Below are positions 1 through 5,379 of a stretch of DNA of 6,748 bases, in pieces. Positions within the stretch are counted from its first letter, which is position 1. The number at the start of each line of letters is the position of its first letter. The stretch spans positions 1 through 6,748 of the forward strand of contig JAYFRE010000111.1 of assembly GCA_034926235.1 (NCBI GenBank), given 5' to 3'. Both the position numbers and the translations under genes were made by a program. This DNA is from JAYFRE01 sp034926235. GTDB lineage: Bacteria; Pseudomonadota; Alphaproteobacteria; Rhodospirillales; Magnetospirillaceae. The notes beneath the pieces were generated by a model. That model was not told where the DNA came from. It did not search any database and saw nothing but the letters and a program-made list of their open reading frames with translations.

Positions 1-332
1 GCCGCAGGCGCGGGTTGCGGCGTTTCGGACAACAGACGGAGGCGTCCGTCCAGCAAGGTCTGCTTGCGGCCCATATCCTGAAGATTCTGATCGATGCGGT
101 CGATGCGATCGATCTCGACCGACAGCAGCAAGGGCTTGACGGAGGGGGCGAAGACGATCAGGGCCGCCGCCGCCAGGGCGGAAACAGCCGCGCCGCCGAA
201 CAGGCCGCCCACGAATCCCTTCAACCCCGGTGCGCCGCCCCTGGCCGGACGATCGGCTTTGGCAGCGTCCTTGGCGGCCGTTTCGGGGGAGGTGGTCTCC
301 GACGGCTGGGCCGGCTCCTGCTTGTCGTTCAT
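1..332 (-). CDS. Partial Mic60/mitofilin-like inner-membrane protein (N-terminus only)
   Basis: An open frame runs from ATG at 332 leftward off the window, giving 110 codons with no stop. A Shine-Dalgarno-like AAGGA (339-343) lies about 6 bases upstream of the start. The protein begins with a polar, Ala/Pro/Thr-rich cytoplasmic stretch (residues 1-35). One hydrophobic membrane span follows (about 39-66, rich in Gly, Ala, Leu and Val), then the start of a polar, heptad-like helix (about 71-102, with IDRIDRIDQNLQDM). A low-complexity N-terminus, a single span and a helical periplasmic region match the N-terminal layout of alphaproteobacterial mitofilin/Mic60 proteins, which shape inner-membrane folds and are often found beside hemD. 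The characteristic C-terminal mitofilin domain is outside the window, so the family call is an inference. Another single-pass coiled-coil protein is possible. That it is a real coding frame is much surer than its name. Confidence 0.6.
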   Translation of the reverse strand, partial: MNDKQEPAQPSETTSPETAAKDAAKADRPARGGAPGLKGFVGGLFGGAAVSALAAAALIVFAPSVKPLLLSVEIDRIDRIDQNLQDMGRKQTLLDGRLRLLSETPQPAPA

Positions 333-362
333 GGTCGTTCCTTACCGATTCCGCTTGCGGCG

Positions 363-368
363 ACTATA
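363..368 (-). promoter_or_regulatory. Candidate -10 box for the leftward Mic60-like gene
   Basis: On the minus strand the hexamer TATAGT lies about 31 bases upstream of the ATG at 332, which would give a leader of roughly 25 bases. No good -35 hexamer is found 16-18 bases further upstream, so only the -10 is supported. It sits in the divergent region shared with metB. Confidence 0.4.
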
Positions 369-377
369 ACAAAGCCG

Positions 378-419
378 CCCCTTTTGAGGGACAGCAAAAT
401 CCGGTAGCCGGAAAAGGGG
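378..419. repeat. Inverted repeat between divergent promoters
   Basis: CCCCTTTT (378-385) and AAAAGGGG (412-419) form perfect 8-base arms with 26 bases between them. Inside lies a second small dyad, CCGG-TAG-CCGG (401-411). The left arm falls in the spacer just upstream of the leftward -10 box, and the right arm is about 29 bases upstream of the metB -35. The position suits an operator or a DNA bending site, but no known regulator motif is recognised. Confidence 0.35.
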
Positions 420-447
420 ATAGGCTGCGGAGGCGGGGAAAATCTTT

Positions 448-475
448 TTGACGGGCCAAAACGGCCTCGTATAGA
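448..475 (+). promoter_or_regulatory. Sigma-70-type promoter of the metB transcript
   Basis: A -35 box TTGACG (448-453, 5 of 6 consensus bases) is followed after 16 bases by a -10 box TATAGA (470-475). Transcription should start around 481-483, which coincides with the first base of riboswitch helix P1 (483). The fit between predicted transcript start and aptamer start supports both calls. Confidence 0.75.
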
Positions 476-482
476 GTGCGGC

Positions 483-585
483 CCATCATCAAGACCAGCC
501 GAGGGAATAGGCCCGATGACGCTGGGGCAACCTGCGAGACTTCGCAAGGTGCCAAGTCCTGCGGCTTCGGGCCGGCAGATGATGG
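483..585 (+). ncRNA. SAM-I (S-box) riboswitch aptamer
   Basis: All core elements of the SAM-I aptamer can be placed. P1 is a perfect 8-base-pair helix, CCATCATC (483-490) with GATGATGG (578-585). P2a is CCAGC (495-499) with GCTGG (521-525). P2b is GGG (503-505) with CCC (512-514), with a kink-turn-like GA/GATGA between the two. P3 is TGCGA (533-537) with TCGCA (542-546). P4 is CGGC (562-565) with GCCG (571-574). The pseudoknot can form between 508-511 and 558-561. Conserved core strings are present: GAGGGA, GGCCCGATGA, GGCAACC and GGTGCCAA. By alignment to the Thermoanaerobacter tengcongensis aptamer, the ligand-contacting positions would be A529 and T550-G551-C552. It senses S-adenosylmethionine and sits in the leader of metB, a methionine biosynthesis gene, as expected. 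The helices differ in sequence from the T. tengcongensis aptamer while keeping pairing, which argues for real conservation. Confidence 0.94.
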
Positions 586-668
586 ATCACCAGCTCCCCG
601 GGGCTGGCCATCCCTTTGCGCACAACCGAATCCGTCATGACGTCGCTTGTGTTCTGAACGAAGGGATG
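581..668 (+). promoter_or_regulatory. Translational expression platform of the SAM riboswitch
   Basis: Two mutually exclusive folds can be drawn. In the OFF fold, P1 is intact and CATCCCTTTG (609-618) pairs along its whole length (one G-U) with 659-668, which contains the metB ribosome binding site AAGGG (661-665). A second helix, 620-625 with 647-652, extends it. In the ON fold, the 3' strand of P1 (GATGG, 581-585) pairs instead with CCATC (608-612), stacked on a hairpin CCAGC (590-594)/GCTGG (603-607). That removes the anti-Shine-Dalgarno strand and frees the ribosome binding site. There is no T-run, so control of translation start rather than termination is inferred. Confidence 0.75.
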
Positions 669-674
669 ATTTTC

Positions 675-1835
675 ATGAGCAAGCATGACCGCACCATCGC
701 CGCCCGCGCCGGCATCGATCAGGATGCCGCCTATGGCGCGATAACCCCGCCTTTGGTGACGTCCAGCAATTTTTCCTTTATCGGCCTCGATCAGCGGCGC
801 GATTACGACTACACCCGCAGCGGCAATCCGACCCGCGATCTTTTGGGCCGCGCTTTGGCGGAGCTGGAAGGCGGGGTCGGCGGCGTCATCACCGCCACGG
901 GCATGGCGGCGCTCGATTTGGTCTTCAACCTGTTGACGCCCCAGGATTTGATCCTGGCCCCCTATGATTGCTATGGCGGCACCCACCGGCTGCTTCAGGC
1001 TCGCGCCGAGCAGGGGCATTTCCGCCTGCGCTTCGCCGATCTAACCGATGCAGCGGCGCTGGACTCGGCGCTTCTGGAAAAACCGAAGCTGGTTCTGGTG
1101 GAAACGCCCAGCAATCCGCTGCTGCGCATCACTGACATCGCCGCCCTGGCGCAAAAGGCGCATGCGATCGGTGCGTTGGTGGTGGCCGACAACACCTTTC
1201 TGTCTCCGGCCCTGCAAAAACCTTTGACGCTGGGCGCGGATATCGTCGTGCATTCGATGACCAAATATATCAACGGCCACAGCGACGTCGTCGGCGGCGC
1301 GGTGATTTCCAGCACGCCCGAATTACAGGAAAAGCTGGCCTGGTGGGCCAATGTCGCCGGCATTGCGGGCGCACCCTTCGATAGTTGGCTGGTGTTGCGT
1401 GGCCTGCGCACGCTGGATCTGCGCATCAAGGCGCAGACGGAAAGCGCCGATGCGGTGGCGCGGTTCCTGGACGCCCATCCCCGGGTCAAGGCGGTCCATT
1501 ATCCGGGCCTGCCCAATCATCCCGGCCATGCGCTTGCGGCGCGGCAGCAAAAAGGCTTCGGCGCGATGCTGAGTTTCGAGCTGGCGGATTCCTGCCCGCT
1601 TGCTTCCTTTATCGCCGTGCTGACCGCGCCGGGGCGGCCCTTCACTTTGGCCGAATCGCTGGGCGGATTTGAAACGCTGCTGGCTCACCCCGCCACCATG
1701 ACCCATGCCTCGATGGACCCGGCGGCGCGGCTTGAAGCCGGGATTACCGAGCGTCTCTTGCGTCTGTCCGTGGGGCTGGAAGCGATCGAGGATTTGCTCG
1801 AAGGGCTGGGCGCGGCCTTGGCGGCGTCGGCCTGA
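675..1835 (+). CDS. metB: Cystathionine gamma-synthase
   Basis: A PLP-dependent enzyme of the Cys/Met metabolism family, 386 residues, the same length as E. coli MetB and closely similar along its whole length. It joins an activated homoserine (O-succinyl- or O-acetylhomoserine) to cysteine to form cystathionine in methionine synthesis, in the cytoplasm. Visible landmarks are Y46 and R48 in DYTRSGNPT (PLP phosphate contacts), the YDCYGG motif (97-102), D172 in VADNT, the PLP-lysine K197 in SMTKYINGHSD, TLAESLGG (324-331) and the C-terminal R363. D45 and E327 match positions linked to gamma-synthase rather than beta-lyase specificity in E. coli. The ATG at 675 is chosen because AAGGG (661-665) is well spaced. 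An in-frame ATG at 666 abuts the ribosome binding site, and the frame open from 516 would run through the riboswitch. The gene appears monocistronic and SAM-repressed. The exact acyl donor cannot be read from sequence. Confidence 0.93.
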   Translation: MSKHDRTIAARAGIDQDAAYGAITPPLVTSSNFSFIGLDQRRDYDYTRSGNPTRDLLGRALAELEGGVGGVITATGMAALDLVFNLLTPQDLILAPYDCYGGTHRLLQARAEQGHFRLRFADLTDAAALDSALLEKPKLVLVETPSNPLLRITDIAALAQKAHAIGALVVADNTFLSPALQKPLTLGADIVVHSMTKYINGHSDVVGGAVISSTPELQEKLAWWANVAGIAGAPFDSWLVLRGLRTLDLRIKAQTESADAVARFLDAHPRVKAVHYPGLPNHPGHALAARQQKGFGAMLSFELADSCPLASFIAVLTAPGRPFTLAESLGGFETLLAHPATMTHASMDPAARLEAGITERLLRLSVGLEAIEDLLEGLGAALAASA

Positions 1836-1862
1836 ACGGTCTTTTTCTGGTGAAAGGCGAAA

Positions 1863-1881
1863 CCGGGGGCGATGCCCCCGG
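1863..1881. terminator. Hairpin terminator between convergent metB and TSUP genes
   Basis: CCGGGGGC (1863-1870), loop GAT, and GCCCCCGG (1874-1881) make a perfect 8-base-pair GC stem. It lies 27 bases after the metB stop and 24 bases beyond the TSUP stop. The T-content after the stem is modest in both directions (ACGTCTTCT rightward, TTTCGCCTTT leftward), so it may act on both strands with partial strength. Confidence 0.65.
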
Positions 1882-1905
1882 ACGTCTTCTCGTGTGCTCG
1901 GATGA

Positions 1906-2664
1906 TCAGATCATGCCGCTGACGCCGTCCCAGACGAGCTTGACCCCGACCAGAAGCAGCAACAGATAGATGTAGCGGTAGAATCCATCCGGCGACACCC
2001 GCCGCACCAGAATCACGCCGGCCCAGGTGGAAAGGACCGCCAACGGCATCATCACCAGGGAATTGATCAGGGAGTCATGGTTGAACTGGTCGAGCAGGAT
2101 GAAGGCGGGCAGCTTGATCCAGTTGATGGCGGCAAAGAACAGGATGGTGGTGCCGACGAACTGATCGCGCGGCAGCCTTTGCGGCATGACATAGACCTGA
2201 TAGGGCGGCGCGCCGGCATTGGCGATCATGCTGGTGAAGCCGCTGACCATGCCCCAGAAAAGCCCCGGAATCAGGCCGGCTGAGGCGGGCGGGATGGCGA
2301 CTCGCCGCCATTCCAGAAACAGCCTGCGACCGGCGAATCCGACCGAGATCACCCCGACCACCAGCGCGATGTCGCTTGCCGAAACCCGGGCGGCGAACAG
2401 GGTGGCGAGAACGATGCCGAGGGCTGCTCCGGGCAGAAGAATGGCGAGATTGCGCCGGTCCCAATGGCGGCGATAAATCCAGACACCGAGGGCGTCCTGG
2501 ACGATCAGGATCGGCAGGATGATCGCAGCACCCTGAATGGGTGAGATGACCAGGGCGAGGATCGGCATCGCCAGCACGCCGATTCCCGAAAAACCGCCTT
2601 TGGCCAGACCGAGGAAAATGACGGCTGGAATGGCCGCCATGTAATAGAGAGGATCGGTAATCAC
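1906..2664 (-). CDS. TauE/SafE (TSUP) family membrane permease
   Basis: A 252-residue, strongly hydrophobic protein with about eight predicted membrane spans. The two halves carry the internally repeated TSUP signature: GLAKGGFSGIGVLAMP (19-34) near the N-terminus and WGMVSGFTSMIANAGAPP (137-154) in the middle. Family members move sulfite, sulfonates or other small organic anions across the inner membrane; the substrate here cannot be told from sequence. The start is a GTG at 2664 with GGGG about 9 bases upstream. An internal ATG (codon 9) has no ribosome binding site and would trim the first span. The gene converges on metB, which hints at sulfur metabolism but is weak evidence, since the two are not co-transcribed. 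It lies 141 bases downstream of the XenA-like gene on the same strand, separated by a structured leader, so operon membership is uncertain. Confidence 0.88.
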   Translation of the reverse strand: MITDPLYYMAAIPAVIFLGLAKGGFSGIGVLAMPILALVISPIQGAAIILPILIVQDALGVWIYRRHWDRRNLAILLPGAALGIVLATLFAARVSASDIALVVGVISVGFAGRRLFLEWRRVAIPPASAGLIPGLFWGMVSGFTSMIANAGAPPYQVYVMPQRLPRDQFVGTTILFFAAINWIKLPAFILLDQFNHDSLINSLVMMPLAVLSTWAGVILVRRVSPDGFYRYIYLLLLLVGVKLVWDGVSGMI

Positions 2665-2677
2665 GAAAAGAACCCCA

Positions 2678-2717
2678 GGTTCCCGTCGCGCCGTAAAAGG
2701 CGGCGTGGGAGGGAACC
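2678..2717 (-). promoter_or_regulatory. Extended stem-loop in the TSUP leader
   Basis: GGTTCCC (2678-2684) pairs with GGGAACC (2711-2717), and inside it CGCCG (2689-2693) pairs with CGGCG (2701-2705). On the minus-strand transcript the structure ends 13 bases before the GTG start, and the bases between are T/G-rich (TGGGGTTCTTTTC). It could be a leader hairpin influencing translation or a weak terminator for the upstream XenA-like gene. The T-run starts too far from the stem for a classic intrinsic terminator. Confidence 0.5.
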
Positions 2718-2731
2718 GGGGGGGATCGAAC

Positions 2732-2763
2732 CATGCCGGATGTCAACAAGCAAGACCGGCATG
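2732..2763. repeat. Inverted repeat downstream of the XenA-like gene
   Basis: CATGCCGG (2732-2739) and CCGGCATG (2756-2763) are perfect 8-base arms with a 16-base spacer. The spacer holds a minus-strand TTGACA (2741-2746) resembling a -35 box, but no -10 follows at 16-18 bases. It may be an mRNA hairpin after the XenA-like stop or an operator for the TSUP gene. Confidence 0.4.
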
Positions 2764-2805
2764 ACGTTGTGGCACGCTGTTCAGACTTCGGTCCAGGGGG
2801 TGGGC

Positions 2806-3903
2806 TTACTCCATGCGGTAATGAGCCAGCCAATGCGCATAGGGCGTGGGCAGCACCCGGGAGGCTTTGGCGAGACCCAGCTTGAGAGCCGCGTCATAGG
2901 GCCAATGCGGATTGGCGAGCAGCGGGCGGCCCAGCATAGCCAGATCGATTTTGCCGTCCCGGACCAGACCGTCCGCGCGCTTGGCTTCGCCCAGATTCCA
3001 TGTCGTCGATCCGGGTAAGCCGGTTTCGCGCAGGACCCGTTCGGCGATGGGGGCCATGAAGGCTGGGCCCCAGGGAACCTTCGCGCCGGGGATCGAAAAA
3101 CCGATGCTGACATCGATGAAATCCAGACCGCGTTCCTTGAACTGGCGGACCAGATCGATCGATTCCATTAGGGTCTGTTCGTCGCGCCCATCGAACTCGA
3201 TCACGCCGAAACGGGCGGAAAGCGGGCGGTCTTCGGGCCATACCGCACGTACCGCCTCCAGCGTTTCCAAAAGGAAACGACCGCGATTGGCGGCGCTGCC
3301 GCCATACTCGTCATCACGTTGGTTGGAATGGGCGGAAAAGAAGCTTTGGCCTAAATAACCATGGGCGAAATGCAGCATCAGCCAGCGGAAGCCGGCGTCG
3401 CGCGCCCGCTTTGCCGTTGCGACGAAATCCTCGCGCACGCGGGCGATGTCGCTTTTGGTCATCGCGCGCGGCGTCCTGGGCAGGTTCGCGCCAAAGGGAA
3501 TCGCCGACGGTGCTATGGTCGGCCAGAAACGCGGGTCACCCTCGGCGATATGGTCGTCGCCTTCCCAGGGGCGGTTGGCGTCGGCCTTGCGGCCGGCATG
3601 GCCGATCTGGATGCCGGGGACGGCTCCGGCGGCCTCGATCGCGGCGACGATCGGGCGGAAGGCCTCGGCCTGGGTGTCGTTCCACAAACCCAGGCAAGCC
3701 GGGGTGATCCGTCCTTCGGGTGAAACGGCGGTCGCCTCGACCACCACCAGGGCGGCGCCGCCCCGCGCCAGTCCGGCGTAATGCACATGGTGCCAGTCAT
3801 TGGCCACGCCGTCGGTGGCGGAATATGGGCACATCGGCGACACCGCGATGCGGTTGCGCAGATGTGCGCCTTTCAGAGTAAACGGGTCGAACAAGGTCGG
3901 CAT
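2806..3903 (-). CDS. Old yellow enzyme family ene-reductase, XenA-like
   Basis: A 365-residue FMN-dependent oxidoreductase. It should reduce activated C=C bonds of enones (and possibly nitro compounds or nitrate esters) using NAD(P)H, in the cytoplasm. It is very similar end to end to Pseudomonas putida xenobiotic reductase A, and the active site falls at the same residue numbers: C25 (PMCPY), H178 and H181 with Y183 (HFAHGY), R231, W302 and W358. Other family landmarks are GIQIGHAGRK (97-106), NRPWEGDDH (110-118), AYGG-equivalent EYGG (199-202) and the C-terminal LGRPLLANPHWPY (324-336). This is the C25/thermophilic-like OYE class. ATG 3903 is chosen because AAAGGA sits about 9 bases upstream and the protein then matches XenA from residue 1. 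The frame's extension to 4125 overlaps the SDR gene and has no family similarity. It lies 76 bases after the SDR gene, a likely operon. The natural substrate is unknown. Confidence 0.92.
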   Translation of the reverse strand: MPTLFDPFTLKGAHLRNRIAVSPMCPYSATDGVANDWHHVHYAGLARGGAALVVVEATAVSPEGRITPACLGLWNDTQAEAFRPIVAAIEAAGAVPGIQIGHAGRKADANRPWEGDDHIAEGDPRFWPTIAPSAIPFGANLPRTPRAMTKSDIARVREDFVATAKRARDAGFRWLMLHFAHGYLGQSFFSAHSNQRDDEYGGSAANRGRFLLETLEAVRAVWPEDRPLSARFGVIEFDGRDEQTLMESIDLVRQFKERGLDFIDVSIGFSIPGAKVPWGPAFMAPIAERVLRETGLPGSTTWNLGEAKRADGLVRDGKIDLAMLGRPLLANPHWPYDAALKLGLAKASRVLPTPYAHWLAHYRME

Positions 3904-3921
3904 CGGAATCGTCCTTTCAGG

Positions 3922-3979
3922 GCGGAAAACCGGGCAGGTAACATTGGGGCAATCATAGAGGGCAAACGCGCTTTTCCGC
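3922..3979 (-). repeat. Long-range inverted repeat in the SDR-XenA intergenic gap
   Basis: GCGGAAAA (3922-3929) and TTTTCCGC (3972-3979) are perfect 8-base arms that nearly span the 76-base gap. One arm touches the SDR stop codon directly, and the other ends about 10 bases before the XenA-like ribosome binding site. In mRNA this could fold the gap into a loop. It has no terminator-like T-run after it. Confidence 0.35.
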
Positions 3980-4771
3980 TCACAGGGAATCGACGACGCC
4001 GCCATCGACGCGCAGGGCCGCGCCGCTGGTGGCGGACGCCTGGGGTGAACAGGCATAGACGACCATGTTCGCCACTTCCTCGACAGTGGCGGCGCGGCGG
4101 ATGATCGAAGAGGGACGGTTGGCAAGAACGAAATCGGCGGCGGCCTGTTCCAGTGAAACGCCGGTTTTTTCCACCTGTTCTTGCAGCATCGCCGCCAATC
4201 CGTCGGAAAGTGTCGGGCCGGGCAGGATGGAATTGACCGTCACGCCGGTGCCCGCCATGCGTTTGGCCAGTCCGCGCGCAAGCGCCAGCAGCGCTGTTTT
4301 GCTGACGCCGTAATGGATCATGTCGGCGGGGATGTTCAGTGCTGATTCCGAGGACAGGAACACCACGCGGCCCCAGCCGTGCGCCGCCATGCCGGGCAGA
4401 TAAGCGCGCGACAGGCGTACCCCGGACATCACATTGATCTCGAAAAAGCGCGACCATTCCTCGTCGGGCGTATCGAAGAAATCCTGCGGGCCGTAGATCC
4501 CCAGATTATTGACCAGGATGTCGCAGGCGGGATGTGCGGCGACCAGCGCTGCGCAGCCCTCGGATGTGCCGAGATCGCCTGCGAATCCGATCAGCCGCGC
4601 GCCCGGGGCGGCGTGAGCTGCCTCGGCCAGCGCGCGCTCCACCGCCGCCTGAGAGCGGCCGTTAAGGATGACGGTGGCGCCGCTTTCGGCCAACCCCTTG
4701 ACACAGGCCAGCCCGATACCCGCCGTAGAGCCGGTGACGAGGGCGGTTTTGCCGTTCAGATCGATGTTCAT
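3980..4771 (-). CDS. Short-chain dehydrogenase/reductase (SDR)
   Basis: A classical SDR of 263 residues, the usual size, with a Rossmann fold for NAD(P)(H). Motifs in order: the cofactor loop TGSTAGIG (13-20), D66 (adenine-ring contact), NNLG (88-91, a variant of NNAG), N113 in the INV motif, the catalytic serine in LSSES (S140/S141), the YGVSK active site (Y154, K158), PGP (184-186) and the C-terminal VDGG (256-259). It should interconvert an alcohol and a carbonyl; the substrate is not readable. N37-G38-R39 after the second strand suggests NADP(H) preference, an inference. The start at 4771 has a strong AGGAGG ribosome binding site close by. It is the first gene of a leftward set with the XenA-like ene-reductase, so the pair could reduce both the C=C and the C=O of unsaturated carbonyl compounds. 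Confidence 0.9.
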   Translation of the reverse strand: MNIDLNGKTALVTGSTAGIGLACVKGLAESGATVILNGRSQAAVERALAEAAHAAPGARLIGFAGDLGTSEGCAALVAAHPACDILVNNLGIYGPQDFFDTPDEEWSRFFEINVMSGVRLSRAYLPGMAAHGWGRVVFLSSESALNIPADMIHYGVSKTALLALARGLAKRMAGTGVTVNSILPGPTLSDGLAAMLQEQVEKTGVSLEQAAADFVLANRPSSIIRRAATVEEVANMVVYACSPQASATSGAALRVDGGVVDSL

Positions 4772-4786
4772 CGGACCTCCTGTCCG
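4772..4786 (-). promoter_or_regulatory. Ribosome binding site in a small hairpin loop before the SDR gene
   Basis: On the minus strand CGGAC, loop AGGAG, GTCCG forms a 5-base-pair hairpin ending directly before the ATG at 4771. The loop is the Shine-Dalgarno core. It could either present or limit access to the ribosome binding site; no ligand or partner strand is evident. Confidence 0.4.
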
Positions 4787-5084
4787 TCAATGTCGGTTTG
4801 TCATGACCTCGGGTGACGATTCTCATGATCCGAGATGGCGATGGCCATTCGCTCCGACAAGCCGCTTTCGGTTGGATCGAAGAATGGACCAGGCCTGCTG
4901 GCGTCGTTTTTTTGTTGCCATCGCGGATCATGGCGTCATGTCGGCCTAAGCGCGGCCCGTCATCTGCTGCTCACACCCGAAGACGCAGGTTTGTTTGACG
5001 GGGGCGATCGGGAGCCGTTTCAGGGCGTTATCTGGGCACGGCGGTCCATGATTTCGGTTGCGGCGCGTTATCCCGCAGGCTGAT
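4787..5084. other. Intergenic stretch without a supported gene
   Basis: This stretch separates the leftward SDR gene from the AT-rich region. It has typical GC content, and small open frames occur on both strands, including a GTG-started 61-codon frame from 4813 and an 82-codon frame from 4835. None has a convincing ribosome binding site or a recognisable protein motif. I found no clear sigma-70 promoter for the SDR gene. It could hold remnants of a decayed gene, but nothing recognisable remains. Confidence 0.5.
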
Positions 5085-5180
5085 TCAATGGTGTATTATC
5101 GTTCTTTTGTCGTTTTTTGTCAAAAAAATACATAAATAATCAGCAATAATTAAATTATAACACAAATTTTTTATTGTTAT
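5085..5180. promoter_or_regulatory. AT-rich regulatory island upstream of the binding-protein gene
   Basis: About 95 bases are sharply AT-rich in an otherwise GC-rich window, with A- and T-runs in near helical phase and a tight dyad TTTTTTG-T-CAAAAAA (5113-5127). A -35-like TTGTCA (5117-5122) and -10-like TATAAC (5156-5161) exist but are not correctly spaced with each other. The composition suits a bent or easily melted promoter/operator region or a nucleoid-protein site for the gene at 5380. No specific regulator site was identified. Confidence 0.45.
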
Positions 5181-5234
5181 TAGGGGCGTGGGATGGCATG
5201 AAAACACTTTCCAGCCTGAATGGACGCAATTATA

Positions 5235-5260
5235 TTCCACGTCATGCCGGCTTCGTGGAA
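5235..5260. repeat. Dyad TTCCACG-N12-CGTGGAA upstream of the binding-protein gene
   Basis: Perfect 7-base arms (5235-5241 and 5254-5260) are separated by 12 bases. Arm centres are 19 bases apart, nearly two helical turns, as for a dimeric DNA-binding protein. It lies 120 bases upstream of the start at 5380 and could instead be an RNA hairpin in a long leader. Confidence 0.4.
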
Positions 5261-5379
5261 CCCTGATGTTTCGCGTGACAAAGGATGCCGCTATCGCCGC
5301 ATACGGTCCGGACGGGACAGGGGGATGCCTGACGCGCAGGCCCGGATCGCTGACGAATGGATGAAGGGGTACACAGGTC

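Noticed and set aside
516..674. N-terminal extension of the metB frame from 516
   Set aside because: It would encode the riboswitch core and expression platform. Similarity to E. coli MetB begins at the ATG at 675, which has a properly spaced ribosome binding site.
489..1019. Minus-strand 176-codon frame over the metB leader and start
   Set aside because: Antisense to the riboswitch and metB, low-complexity shadow composition, no ribosome binding site considered convincing.
675..1835. Cystathionine beta-lyase or methionine gamma-lyase as the function of metB
   Set aside because: Length, whole-length resemblance to E. coli MetB, and residues D45 and E327 favour gamma-synthase, and the SAM riboswitch fits biosynthesis.
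2718..2735. tRNA-like T-arm (minus-strand GGTTCGATCC)
   Set aside because: The flanking bases do not form a 5-base-pair T-stem, and no acceptor, D- or anticodon arms are present.
3904..4125. 74-codon extension of the XenA-like frame
   Set aside because: It overlaps the SDR gene, shows no family similarity, and the ATG at 3903 has a ribosome binding site and matches the XenA start.
4813..5083. Small plus-strand frames in the SDR upstream region
   Set aside because: No ribosome binding site or protein motif, and competing frames overlap; not enough to call a gene or pseudogene.
5184..5197. Sigma-54-like GG-N10-GC upstream of the binding-protein gene
   Set aside because: Spacing fits, and the -12 part TGGCA is near TTGCA, but the -24 part does not match TGGCAC. 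Such GG/GC pairs are frequent in GC-rich DNA.
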